NCBI GenBank assembly: GCA_028875185.1
Contig: JAPPFH010000083.1
Coordinates: 1-33,767, forward strand
DNA: 33,767 nucleotides
DNA from: Chloroflexota bacterium
GTDB lineage: Bacteria > Chloroflexota > Anaerolineae > Aggregatilineales > Phototrophicaceae
Direction: 5' to 3'
Part shown: piece by piece, positions 7,497 through 16,021 of the stretch
Layout: each line of letters opens with the position of its first letter
Numbering within the stretch: the first letter of the stretch is position 1
Notes under the pieces: model-generated
What the model was told of the DNA's origin: nothing
Seen by the model: only the letters and a program-made list of their open reading frames with translations
The model's database searches: none
Program-made: the position numbers and the translations under genes

Positions 7497-8882
7497 ATGA
7501 CCGACACAGCTATCGCCCCGGCTTTGGAACACAGCAGGCGGCGGAGGGAACATAATCTGGAAGGATTTCGGACGCTGCTGCGTTTCCCGTCAATCAGCCT
7601 GGAGCCCGCCTTTCAGCCGCAATTGCGCGCTTGCGCCGATTGGATCCTCGCCGATATGGAGCGGATCGGCTTGCGGAATTGCCAGAAGCTGGGGACAGCC
7701 GGCAATCCTGTGCTTTACGCCGATTGGCTGCGCGCCGGCCCCGATGCGCCGACCATCCTCTTCTACGCCCATTACGATGTGCAGCCTGTCGGCGACGCCT
7801 CGCTCTGGCAGACGCCGCCATTTGAGCCGGCAACAATCGGCGATCGCCTGGCCGCGCGCGGCGCCGTGGACGATAAATGCGGCATCTGGATCAACCTCAA
7901 AGCAATTGAAGCCATCCTGGCGGCCTGCGGCGGGCTGCCAATCAATGTCAAGCTATTTTTTGAAGGCGAAGAAGAGCTCGGTTCCAAAAACACAGCGCCA
8001 TTCGTCGCAGCGCATAAGGACTTGCTCGCGGCTGACGCGCTGATCATTTCTGATGGACCCTTTTCGCCTGTACAGCCGGTGATTGGCAATGCGGTGCGTG
8101 GCTCAATCATGGGCGAGGCGCGCGTTCAAGGACCGCCGCATGAGCTTCACAGCGGGCGTTATGGCGGCGCGGTGAAGAATCCTATTCATTACCTGGCGCG
8201 GATTATCGCGTCGCTTCATGATGAGAATGGGCGCCTGCGAATACGCGGTTTTTACGATGACATAATCCCGCTGAGCCATCGGCAGATCCAACATTTGAAT
8301 ACACTATGGAAGACCATCGGACCGCCGCTGCAAGGGTCCGCGGGCGTCGAGGCTTTCTTTGGCGATTCCAACGGCGTCTTCGCCGAGCGCAGCACATCGC
8401 AGCCGACGTTGGATGTCAGCGGCGTTTTCGGCGGTCCCCCGGCGGCTGAGACTCGCGCAATTATCCCGGCGCAAGCCGGCTTCAAAGTCACGATCCGAAC
8501 GGTAGCCGGGCAAGACTCCGAAGCCATGTGGCGACGCTTCGTCGAACATGTGACCGCTTTCGCCGAGCCGGCAATCAGCATCGAAACAGAATTGTTCAGC
8601 ATCGCGCATCCTTTCCTGATGCCCGACGATGGCCGGGAGATCCGCGCCATCCAGCGGGCTCTGAAAGCGGCGCTCGGTCGCGAGGCGCTGCTTATGCGCC
8701 ATGGCGGCTCGCTGGCCATCGGTGGGCTGCTAGGTCGGGAGTTGGGCTTGCCGGTGACGATGTTCGGTTACGGCTCGGGCGGCAATTCGCACGCGCCGAA
8801 TGAATTCATCACTGTCGACGATATCCAGATTGCGACCGAGGTAGCGATTCGGCTACTGTTTGAGTTGGGGCTTGAGCAATAG
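7497..8882 (+). CDS. M20-family dipeptidase
   Basis: The 461-residue enzyme has the M20 metal site complete: H92 and D94 (YAHYDVQPV), bridging D125 (RGAVDDKCG), catalytic/metal acids in FEGEEELGS (158-159), D186 (ISDGPF) and H432 (NSHAPNEF). HSGRYGG at 218-224 belongs to the lid dimerisation domain. The family cleaves dipeptides, including carnosine-like and gamma-linked ones, in the cytoplasm. It is followed after 41 bases by the gamma-glutamyltransferase gene on the same strand, consistent with stepwise breakdown of gamma-glutamyl or other small peptides. The start is the ATG at 7497 because the next in-frame Met would remove the N-terminal helix. The ribosome-binding site is weak. Confidence 0.92.
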   Translation: MTDTAIAPALEHSRRRREHNLEGFRTLLRFPSISLEPAFQPQLRACADWILADMERIGLRNCQKLGTAGNPVLYADWLRAGPDAPTILFYAHYDVQPVGDASLWQTPPFEPATIGDRLAARGAVDDKCGIWINLKAIEAILAACGGLPINVKLFFEGEEELGSKNTAPFVAAHKDLLAADALIISDGPFSPVQPVIGNAVRGSIMGEARVQGPPHELHSGRYGGAVKNPIHYLARIIASLHDENGRLRIRGFYDDIIPLSHRQIQHLNTLWKTIGPPLQGSAGVEAFFGDSNGVFAERSTSQPTLDVSGVFGGPPAAETRAIIPAQAGFKVTIRTVAGQDSEAMWRRFVEHVTAFAEPAISIETELFSIAHPFLMPDDGREIRAIQRALKAALGREALLMRHGGSLAIGGLLGRELGLPVTMFGYGSGGNSHAPNEFITVDDIQIATEVAIRLLFELGLEQ

Positions 8883-8923
8883 CCAAGTAAAAAGCTCACC
8901 CGATATTAGGAGCCATCAGAGCA

Positions 8924-10546
8924 ATGAAAACCATGTCCTTCGACTTCAAATCCCGCCGCTCGATGATCAGCGCCCGCCGCGGCATGGTCGGCGCCAGCAA
9001 CCCGCTGGCCGCGCAAGCCGGTCTCAACATCCTGCGCCAAGGCGGCAATGCTGCCGACGCCGCCGTCGCCACATCTGCCATGATGAATGTGATGGATCCG
9101 GCTTCCTGTGGCGTCGGCGGCGATTGCTTCGCGCTCTACTTCGACGCGAAAACCAAGCAAGTCACCGCTTTGAATGGCAGCGGACGAGCGCCCCAAGCTT
9201 TGACGCTTGACACAGTACGAGACTTGGGATGGGAGAAGATGAACCCGCGCCACGCCCACTCGGTGACCGTGCCGGGCGCGGCGCGCGGCTGGCACGACCT
9301 GCTGCGGCGGCACGGCACGATGGCGCTCGCTGATGTGCTGCCAGACGCCATCCACTACGCGGGCGAGGGCTTCCCGACCGCGCCGGTGGCGGGCTACCGC
9401 TGGGAGCATTCCGGCGCCTTCCTGCGCAGCGCCGCCAATGCCGAGGAGTACTTGCCGGATGGCGAAACGCCAAAGGCGGGGCAGGTGATGCGTTTGCCCG
9501 GGCTGGCGGATACTCTGCGCGCTATCGCCGACGGCGGACCCGACGCCTTCTATACCGGTCCGGTCGCGGAGGCGATCGTGTCGTCCTTGCAGGAGCAGGG
9601 CGGCTTGATGACGCTTGACGACTTGAAGCATCACCGCTCCACCTGGGACGAGCCGATTCAGGCGGATTATCACGGCATCACCGTCTACGAGTGCCCGCCC
9701 AATGGACAAGGCTTGACCGCGTTGATCGCGCTCAATATCGCCGAGAACTTCGATCTCCAGTCGCTGCCTTGGGGCTCGCCGCAGCGCATCCATCTGATGG
9801 TCGAAGCGATGCGCCTCGCTTGGGCGGACGCGCACGAATACATCGCTGACATGAGCCGGGCTGATGTTCCGGTTGATGCGCTGCTCGGCAAGGACTATGC
9901 GGCTGCGCGAGCGGCGCTCATCCATCCCTACTATGCGATAGATCCGCCGCCGCTTCCGGGCGAACTTCCGGGCGGATCCGATACGATCTATCTCAGCGTG
10001 GTGGACGGCGCCGGTAACGCTTGCAGCTTTATCAAGAGCCTCTACATGGGCTTCGGCGTCGGCATCGTGGCGAAGGGCACGGGCGTCTGGCTGCAAAATC
10101 GCGGATCGGGCTTCTCGCTGGTCCCGGGGCATCGCAACGCCCTGGCGCCCGGCAAACGTCCATATCACACTATCATCCCCGGTATGGCGCTGAAGGACGG
10201 CGAACTTTGGGCAAGCTTCGGCGTCATGGGCGGTTTCATGCAGCCGCAGGGCCATTTCCAGGTTATCAGCGCCATGGTCGATGATGAGCTCAATCCGCAA
10301 GAGGCGCTGAATCGTCCGCGCTGGTATGTAGACCGCGGCGATCCTGGCGGCGCGCTGCTCGTCGAAGATGGCACGCCCTTCAAGACGATGGCCGATCTCG
10401 CCGAGCGCGGTCATCGCATTCAACCCCAAGCGGGGCTGGGACGCGGCAACTTCGGGCGCGGGCAGATCATCCGCTACGACCCCGAAACAGGCGTCATGCA
10501 CGGCGGCAGCGAGCCGCGCGCCGACGGGCAGATCGCGGGTTTTTGA
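8924..10546 (+). CDS. Gamma-glutamyltransferase family protein (leaderless)
   Basis: The 540-residue protein matches the Ntn-hydrolase GGT family: MVGASNPLAAQAGLNILRQG near 21-40, GGNAADAAVA (40-49) and GVGGDCF (63-69). The expected self-cleavage site and nucleophile is T354 in GGSDTIYLSVVD, followed by the GNACS and PGKRPYHTIIPGM motifs. It ends with the family's usual GxSEPRADGQIAGF-type tail. Classical GGTs are secreted; this one starts MKTMSFDFKSRRSM with no leader, so it probably works in the cytoplasm, like GGT-like acylases or gamma-glutamyl-peptide hydrolases. AGGAG precedes the ATG by about 11 bases. The last 45 bases are repeated almost exactly at 14356-14400, beyond the neighbouring island. 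Confidence 0.92.
   Translation: MKTMSFDFKSRRSMISARRGMVGASNPLAAQAGLNILRQGGNAADAAVATSAMMNVMDPASCGVGGDCFALYFDAKTKQVTALNGSGRAPQALTLDTVRDLGWEKMNPRHAHSVTVPGAARGWHDLLRRHGTMALADVLPDAIHYAGEGFPTAPVAGYRWEHSGAFLRSAANAEEYLPDGETPKAGQVMRLPGLADTLRAIADGGPDAFYTGPVAEAIVSSLQEQGGLMTLDDLKHHRSTWDEPIQADYHGITVYECPPNGQGLTALIALNIAENFDLQSLPWGSPQRIHLMVEAMRLAWADAHEYIADMSRADVPVDALLGKDYAAARAALIHPYYAIDPPPLPGELPGGSDTIYLSVVDGAGNACSFIKSLYMGFGVGIVAKGTGVWLQNRGSGFSLVPGHRNALAPGKRPYHTIIPGMALKDGELWASFGVMGGFMQPQGHFQVISAMVDDELNPQEALNRPRWYVDRGDPGGALLVEDGTPFKTMADLAERGHRIQPQAGLGRGNFGRGQIIRYDPETGVMHGGSEPRADGQIAGF
10492..10536 (+). repeat. 45-bp direct repeat, left copy (inside the GGT 3' end)
   Basis: It runs from CGTCATGCACGG to CAGATCGC and matches 14356-14400 at 44 of 45 positions, the single difference being synonymous. 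The two copies flank the AT-richer island with the 1233-aa gene. Confidence 0.9.
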
Positions 10547-10567
10547 GGCTCGCCATGCGCCTGAACA

Positions 10568-13500
10568 TTATAAGAACTCGACGTCCCATGCTCGTAATCC
10601 GGAGTAACTGAATCCGAGAAAGAATTTTACTCTACGATTCACGTCGTTCTCAAACACCTTCTGGGCGGGCACAAAGAAAGCCGACAGTCCACGAATCTCT
10701 ATGTAGCCGCTCGCGGGCCCGTCCACTTTCGTGATTACACCATCATCCCTCTTCTTGAGCGGTCTCGGCTTCGTCCAGAAGTTTCTATTGTCATCCCATT
10801 CACCAAGTACGGACTGATGGACGAGGCTCGCGATGCCTTCACCCTCTCCAAGCCATTCAAAGCTTTTGTGCCTATTTCCACGATTTCGGCTCAGGTTAGC
10901 TGAATCTCTGATATACCTTGTTGCCAAATCAAGTTCAATAGGGAGCCCTTCTAGAGCTTGCAGCGAATAAAGAACATAAAGATAATAAGTCGCTTCAAGC
11001 GACACCGTATTACTTCGCCAATACGAGACCTGTTCAATCAGACTTTCGATCGATGGTTTTACTGATGCGTATCGCACCGCCTGTAGCCATAGGCGCAAGT
11101 CCTGTGCACTATGTGGATGCTGTTCTAAGTTCTGCCGCAAAAGTGTTATACACCGCTCTATGTTCTTTTGTGGCATCGCATCCCATGTCTGCTTTCGAAC
11201 TTTCAAGGCGTGTATGATCTGCCGTCGAATAGGTGGATGGTACACGTCTTGGCGTTCGAGCAAACTATTCCAAATCTGGAGAGCCTCTTCATAATTTCCA
11301 TATATACTTGTTATATCCGCCCGACAATTTTTCTCCAATTCACGCAGCCGTTGCTCTCGTTCATTGCTGCTTGCCCCCTCCCGATTTGATCTGACATCTG
11401 ACAGCAAACTTTCAGCTTTATCAAGTGCGTCACGTACGTAAGGTAACGCATCATACCTTTTGATGTATTGAAAAACACTCGCTCCTGTACCCCTACCAAC
11501 ATAATTGAGTACCTTAGTCAGCAATTGAATCTCGCTAATGTACGCGTGTGCATGATCTGGATTGAATTCTCGTGAATTCTCAAAACATTCTGAGGCCTTC
11601 TCTGCTAGCGAAACAACTTCCAGCAACCCAATCTTTTGAACATTCCGTCTGTCACTCAACACCATCATATTCTGAGCCTGAAATCTGTAACTCATGCCCT
11701 TCATATGCCAAAGCATGTGGTCCTTTGGCTGCAACGAGAGAGCTTGCTCAAAAGCTTCCAGCGAATCATCATAGTTTTTCATGTAGCTTATGTAATATCG
11801 TCCCAAGTGCCCCCAGAAATGCGCTTCCTCCGGAAAAGTCTCAGCCAACGATTTCAAGACTGCCAATCTGCCTTCACGCAATGGAATATCTCGCACAAAT
11901 TGCGAAAATGCATCTCCTTCTGTTGCACCGCGTTCTATGAATACTCCTCTTAGAATCTCCAACATTACTTCGCCATCCACCAACGGCCCGTCGCCGCAGA
12001 ACGAAACGAATCTTCGACCCCATGTTGACAGTTGCTGTTTCCAAACGCGCCTATCAGCATCGGGAGGAGTCAAGAGTTGAACTAGGACTTCTTCGGCTAC
12101 AATATTATGTATTGGACGCCATGCACGAGTCCTGCCATCGTGTATGATAATGTCTAACACTTCTTGCTGATGCCGAAACACGTGTGGAAGCGAGACATCC
12201 CTCTTCGACGGTATTCCCAGAAGATACTGGAAAGCCTGCGCCGGAATGCCTTTTTGACCATACATGTACGCGATGCTCTGAAAAGCAAGTATCTTTCTCT
12301 GTATATCGTTCAAATTGACTACGCGTTGACCAATATATGGCTTTAATCCCCGATAGTCTTTTTCAAATGCTGTCAATCCGAAATGAAATGCTGTCCGCTC
12401 CTGAGATATCCTTGTCGCAAGAATTCTTTTCAGTTGATCACGACGCGCCGGAACGAAACTGGCTAATTTGTCATAGAAGCGTGGTAGCTCATCAGACGTA
12501 AGCTGGTTTTCCAAATTGAATGAACGTCTTTTGGACTGGCTAGGCAATTGAGTGGGTAATTGATAGCTGCGGCATACTCTGAGCAGGACACAGAATGTGT
12601 TTCTTGACTTCAGCAGTTGAGCTATGTCTTCAATCACTCGTTCCGCAATGTCCGCACTATCTGCCAGTGCCAAAACCGGTGACTTAGTAAGGTTGAACAA
12701 TTTCACTATTCGGTCTACGATCCCTATTGTTTCACTTGAATGAATGGCAACTGTTGGGAACTGTCTATGTAAATTCCAAACTACTCGTCGCGCTATAGTT
12801 GTTCCGCCAGCACCAGGTTGGTGATTTAGAGATACGATAGAAGTAGTGCGATCTTGTAACTCCGACAGAACCTGGCGCTGAATTCTGGCTGTAATGTCTC
12901 TTTCAACGTCGCGACTCAAGTTCAACTCTTCCCATGATACTACGCCGCCTCGAAGAAAATCGGACGCGCCATGTTGTGGTTGAGAATTCGTTCCAATGGC
13001 TAAATGAATAACGTCCAATTGCGCATGCAGCCATGATAAATCGACAGCCGGTATTTCTACTGGTGCTCCAGAATTCGACGGTATCGTAATTGCGCTGCTT
13101 TGAATGGCACTAGAGGCAAACTCGTTCGACAGGCCAGACGCTAAGTGTTCAAATGGTATTTCAAAGTATTCCGGTTCGAGCTCTGCATCAATTCGCTGTT
13201 TCAATGTGCTTATGGAATCTGACACTATGCCATACTCTGGATTGTCAAAAGCGTTCGTAGCCTCCAGAGTCGTTCTCAAATGACGGACATAGGTGTTTTC
13301 GTACCACAAGACTACAAATGTTATAGGTCCTGGTAAGATAGTCCGAGCAATATGTCGAAACTGACTAACAATATCGAGAGCGTACTTGTTCCACCAGGCA
13401 TTAAAGTCTGGCCGGCGCAAAAGCGTCTGCTTCCGTCCCTCAAGCCCCATAGCAAAGTACCAATATGTACTGCCCCACGGTTCAAATGACGGAAACTCTT

Positions 13501-14269
13501 CCCTAACTACGCGTCTTATATCGCGGTCGCTGTTGCTTTCATGAATAGCTTTAAGAAGCCCATTTGTAGCGCTGCTGGGATCGAAATCAATGACAGCGCT
13601 CCAACTTACATGAGACAGCGAACTTAGCATATTTGTATCAACATGTGACAATGGCGACGCAATTAGAACATAGTGTCGCTGCTCGCTGAAGTATTTGCAA
13701 GTTTCCTTAAATCGTTCCCAATCCTGCCAGCGGCCGTCTTGATCCGAATGAAACCAACTTTGTATAAACGGCTTATCGCTGTCGCGCGCAATGGCGTTGG
13801 TCGTGCCGCGCCGAAAATATATCCTGTCAGGCTGAAGAAAGTTACCTAGAGACTCAAGTTTGTGTTTATTGAGATCTTGGCGTACCATGTACGGACGTCC
13901 GCGTGAATTGTCTGGAGTGATTTCAAATACACCCACCTTTTTCCCATTTACTGATTCTTCAGAGTATTCTACGTCAGGAACCGGATCCAGCCATTTGCAC
14001 AAAAGGTCTTGGATGCGACTGTCATCAAAAGACGACTTGATACCCCATACTTCGTTTCGCTCGCCCCTCAATTCCTCGATTCCTGTCAAAATAAATGCGC
14101 TGCCTTCTCGCGGCGTGTTAGACATGCAAAGGACGTCTTTTACGAGATTGAGACAGCCCTTGTGAGCGCTTCCCCGAGGTAGAGACAGGTCGTATTGAGT
14201 TCGCTTAAAATCAAGAGTGCGCGACTCCGAGCGACTTATGAGTTGATTGACCTGCTCGGAATCTACCAT
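10568..14269 (-). CDS. AlbA_2 - P-loop NTPase - TPR - OB-like protein, SAMD9-like architecture
   Basis: The 1233-residue protein is the only gene on the island. Residues 1-160 fit an AlbA_2 (Schlafen-type) domain: ESRTLDFKR at 15-23, a VLCMSNTPREGSAFILTGI strand-turn-strand, and RRGTTNA at 153-159. Residues 195-430 form an alpha/beta region (VLIASPL, AVIDFDPSS) that may match the SIR2-like segment of SAMD9. A modified Walker A, HQPGAGGTTIARRVVWNL, occupies 483-500, with a Walker-B-like VLALADSAD at 532-540. Residues 770-1120 are helical with TPR-like units (820-862, 892-917). The end (about 1174-1233, DGVITKVDGPASGYIEIRG to VKFFLGFSYSG) looks OB-like. In animals this order belongs to SAMD9/SAMD9L, antiviral and cell-death regulators; bacterial relatives are predicted STAND NTPases. 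A defence role is inferred from architecture and island setting. GC is about 42-47% in lines I counted, against about 60% around it. Confidence 0.8.
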   Translation of the reverse strand: MVDSEQVNQLISRSESRTLDFKRTQYDLSLPRGSAHKGCLNLVKDVLCMSNTPREGSAFILTGIEELRGERNEVWGIKSSFDDSRIQDLLCKWLDPVPDVEYSEESVNGKKVGVFEITPDNSRGRPYMVRQDLNKHKLESLGNFLQPDRIYFRRGTTNAIARDSDKPFIQSWFHSDQDGRWQDWERFKETCKYFSEQRHYVLIASPLSHVDTNMLSSLSHVSWSAVIDFDPSSATNGLLKAIHESNSDRDIRRVVREEFPSFEPWGSTYWYFAMGLEGRKQTLLRRPDFNAWWNKYALDIVSQFRHIARTILPGPITFVVLWYENTYVRHLRTTLEATNAFDNPEYGIVSDSISTLKQRIDAELEPEYFEIPFEHLASGLSNEFASSAIQSSAITIPSNSGAPVEIPAVDLSWLHAQLDVIHLAIGTNSQPQHGASDFLRGGVVSWEELNLSRDVERDITARIQRQVLSELQDRTTSIVSLNHQPGAGGTTIARRVVWNLHRQFPTVAIHSSETIGIVDRIVKLFNLTKSPVLALADSADIAERVIEDIAQLLKSRNTFCVLLRVCRSYQLPTQLPSQSKRRSFNLENQLTSDELPRFYDKLASFVPARRDQLKRILATRISQERTAFHFGLTAFEKDYRGLKPYIGQRVVNLNDIQRKILAFQSIAYMYGQKGIPAQAFQYLLGIPSKRDVSLPHVFRHQQEVLDIIIHDGRTRAWRPIHNIVAEEVLVQLLTPPDADRRVWKQQLSTWGRRFVSFCGDGPLVDGEVMLEILRGVFIERGATEGDAFSQFVRDIPLREGRLAVLKSLAETFPEEAHFWGHLGRYYISYMKNYDDSLEAFEQALSLQPKDHMLWHMKGMSYRFQAQNMMVLSDRRNVQKIGLLEVVSLAEKASECFENSREFNPDHAHAYISEIQLLTKVLNYVGRGTGASVFQYIKRYDALPYVRDALDKAESLLSDVRSNREGASSNEREQRLRELEKNCRADITSIYGNYEEALQIWNSLLERQDVYHPPIRRQIIHALKVRKQTWDAMPQKNIERCITLLRQNLEQHPHSAQDLRLWLQAVRYASVKPSIESLIEQVSYWRSNTVSLEATYYLYVLYSLQALEGLPIELDLATRYIRDSANLSRNRGNRHKSFEWLGEGEGIASLVHQSVLGEWDDNRNFWTKPRPLKKRDDGVITKVDGPASGYIEIRGLSAFFVPAQKVFENDVNRRVKFFLGFSYSGLRAWDVEFL

Positions 14270-14315
14270 ATCATTTACTCTGCAACTATGAGAACGGGTA
14301 TCTTGCCACTACGTT

Positions 14316-14344
14316 AGGATAACCCGAATGTGCCCATGGTTCAA
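14316..14344 (-). promoter_or_regulatory. Candidate promoter of the SAMD9-like gene
   Basis: On the minus strand, TTGAAC (14344-14339), a 17-base spacer and TATCCT (14321-14316). The transcript would start near 14309, about 40 bases before the ATG at 14269. The ribosome-binding site is poor (GCAGAG). Confidence 0.4.
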
Positions 14345-14355
14345 TCGTAAGTGCA

Positions 14356-14410
14356 CGTCATGCACGGAGGCAGCGAGCCGCGCGCCGACGGGCAGATCGC
14401 CGCGTATTGA
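14356..14410 (+). pseudogene. Remnant of a gamma-glutamyltransferase 3' end (right 45-bp direct repeat)
   Basis: The plus strand reads VMHGGSEPRADGQIAAY and a stop in the frame of the intact gene's VMHGGSEPRADGQIAGF and stop. The first 45 bases match 10492-10536 with one synonymous change; the last 10-12 differ but keep the same length and stop codon. It is either one arm of a duplicated insertion site or all that remains of a second GGT gene. Confidence 0.8.
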
Positions 14411-14436
14411 GCTAACCCACCCAGCACAGATACGCC

Positions 14437-14464
14437 GTAGGGGCGACCTACTAGGTCGCCCGCC
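14437..14464. repeat. GTAGGGGCGACC/GGTCGCCCGCC hairpin repeat, copy 1
   Basis: A perfect 10-bp stem, GGGCGACCTA/TAGGTCGCCC (14441-14461), with a single-base loop. It is one of about six copies in this window. Confidence 0.8.
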
Positions 14465-14516
14465 GAAGCGCGAAAATGATGGTGCGCCTGTTCATTGGAA
14501 TGTTGCAATCTGTTGC

Positions 14517-14526
14517 GAAACCGATT
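14517..14526 (+). promoter_or_regulatory. LacI-type operator core upstream of the first sugar transporter
   Basis: GAAACCGATT contains the AAnCGnTT core typical of LacI-family operators. The same ten bases occur in inverse orientation at 17883-17892, upstream of the second transporter. No regulator gene is in the window. Confidence 0.35.
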
Positions 14527-14581
14527 ACCTTTATGCTGCGCAACAGTTTGCACGACTAGTCCTATATGGAGGATTCACCTC

Positions 14582-15853
14582 ATGTTTGTCAAAAGAGCAA
14601 TCTTAATGACGCTCCTGCTACTCATTTCCCTCAGTCCCTCGCTCGCCCAAGACGTCACCACCATCACCTGGCTGACGCTCGGCTGGCCCTCCGAAGCCCT
14701 CATCGAAGAATTCGAAGCGCGCAATCCTGATATCAAGGTTGAGGCGGAACAGATCGGCTTCAACGATCTCTTTGCGCAAATTCAGGTGAGGTTGGGCGCG
14801 GGCTCAGCCGTCCCTGATGTCATCGCGGTTGATGTGCCGCTGGTCTCGGGTTATGCCCTGCGCAACTGGCTGCTGCCGCTCGACCCCGTCTTCACCGGCG
14901 ACGAAGTGGAAGACTGGCTGCCGGCAGCAGTGAATGCCGGCTCCTACGAAGGCACGCTCTACGCCGCGCCGGTAAGCACCTCGACGCAGTTGCTCTTCTA
15001 CAACAAGGGCTGCTTTGACCGGATCGGCATGGAGCCGCCAGGCGCCGATGACCGCCTGACCTGGGAAGAAATCGCCGAAATCGCCCAAGAGATGACCTTT
15101 GATGATGACGGCGATGGCACACCCGATGTCTGGGGCTTCATCTGGGAGCAGATGGTGCGCATCTATCAATTGCAGGCGCTGCCGGAATCGCTCGGCGGCG
15201 ATGCGATTGGCGAAGACGGCTTGTCCGTTGACGGCGTGATCAATTCGCCCGAGTGGATTGAAGCTTTCACCTACTATTACAATATGTTCAACGTCTGGAA
15301 CGCGGCGCCGCAGGGTGAGGAATTCTGGCCCCCCGATATCTTCGAGACTGGCAATATCTGCATGTTCGTCGGCGGTCCCTGGAATATCCCGCGCTTCGCC
15401 AAAAACGCTGATCTCGAAATCGAATGGGGCGTCTCAAGACATCCCTACTTCGCTGACGGCGTGCCCGCCACCCCAACCGGCAGCTGGCATATCGGCGTGA
15501 ACGCCAACACTGAAAACGTTGACGCGGCAACCAAGTTCGCCCAGTTCATCTCCACTGGCGAGGGCGCGGAACTCTGGTGGCGCGAGGGCAGCGGCGATTT
15601 CCCCGCCCAGCAGTCGGTGCTCGCGCTATTCGCCACCGAAGCCGAATTCGATGAATTGCCCATGTCCTACATGCGCACCGCCGCCGACGAAGCAACAGTC
15701 AATCCGAGACCGCGCGCCGTCACCGTCGGCTTCCTGGAATACGAGCAGATCTTGCAGAACATCTTCCAGGACATCCGCAACGGCGCTGACGTTGAAGAAT
15801 CGCTGAATCTGGCCGTCCAGCGCATCGAAAGCGAAATGGCGAAGTATCGCTAG
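14582..15853 (+). CDS. Sugar ABC transporter substrate-binding protein (first transporter)
   Basis: The 423-residue family 1 binding protein starts at the ATG at 14582, eight bases after GGAGGA; a longer upstream frame lacks leader character. The leader MFVKRAILMTLLLLISLSPS is probably cut after SLA, leaving QDVTT at the mature end, so it is not a lipoprotein. The body has family landmarks: VRLGAGSAVPDVIAVD near the first hinge, LYAAPVSTSTQLLFYNK, DDDGDGTPDVWGF, and MFVGGPWNI before the second domain. It should capture a carbohydrate outside the membrane and deliver it to the two permeases that follow. Its sugar cannot be predicted from sequence. The ADP-ribosylglycohydrolase and PfkB kinase downstream suggest ribosides or related sugars. 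Confidence 0.9.
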   Translation: MFVKRAILMTLLLLISLSPSLAQDVTTITWLTLGWPSEALIEEFEARNPDIKVEAEQIGFNDLFAQIQVRLGAGSAVPDVIAVDVPLVSGYALRNWLLPLDPVFTGDEVEDWLPAAVNAGSYEGTLYAAPVSTSTQLLFYNKGCFDRIGMEPPGADDRLTWEEIAEIAQEMTFDDDGDGTPDVWGFIWEQMVRIYQLQALPESLGGDAIGEDGLSVDGVINSPEWIEAFTYYYNMFNVWNAAPQGEEFWPPDIFETGNICMFVGGPWNIPRFAKNADLEIEWGVSRHPYFADGVPATPTGSWHIGVNANTENVDAATKFAQFISTGEGAELWWREGSGDFPAQQSVLALFATEAEFDELPMSYMRTAADEATVNPRPRAVTVGFLEYEQILQNIFQDIRNGADVEESLNLAVQRIESEMAKYR

Positions 15854-15872
15854 AGCTTACCCCACCCCCCAG

Positions 15873-15900
15873 CCCCCTCCCCAGCAAGCTAGGGAGGGGG
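15873..15900. repeat. C-run/G-run hairpin repeat
   Basis: A perfect 9-bp stem, CCCCCTCCC/GGGAGGGGG, whose loop contains AGC-AA-GCT. It lies 19 bases after the binding-protein stop codon and could reduce read-through into the permease genes, a common arrangement after highly expressed binding proteins. Confidence 0.7.
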
Positions 15901-15954
15901 AGCGCCCTGAAAGGACGCGTCATTTGGTGCTGCCGGCCGTCGTTGGCGCTTAAG

Positions 15955-15995
15955 CCCCCTCCCTCATTTTGGGGGAGCGGGCTTGGGGGCGGGGG
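15955..15995. repeat. C-run/G-run repeat, uninterrupted copy
   Basis: CCCCCTCCCTCATTTTGGGGG followed by AGCGGGCTT and a GGGGGCGGGGG tail. It overlaps the 5' extension of the permease reading frame (from a TTG at 15983), which would read repeat-derived residues. Confidence 0.7.
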
Positions 15996-16021
15996 TTCGA
16001 TTGAGGAAGCCAAGACCAGCC

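Larger units (their letters stand above)
14270..14581. other. Intergenic region at the right island boundary
   Basis: From left to right it holds the promoter of the island gene, the second 45-bp direct repeat with the GGT tail remnant, a GTAGGGGCGACC hairpin (14437-14464), a LacI-type operator core (14517-14526) and the ribosome-binding site of the next gene, GGAGGA at 14568-14573. No gene was found. Confidence 0.7.

Noticed and set aside
8906-10501. 531-residue open frame antisense to the gamma-glutamyltransferase gene
   Set aside because: The plus strand has a full, motif-complete GGT in this place. The antisense product is rich in His/Arg and matches no family; long mirror frames are common opposite GC-rich genes.
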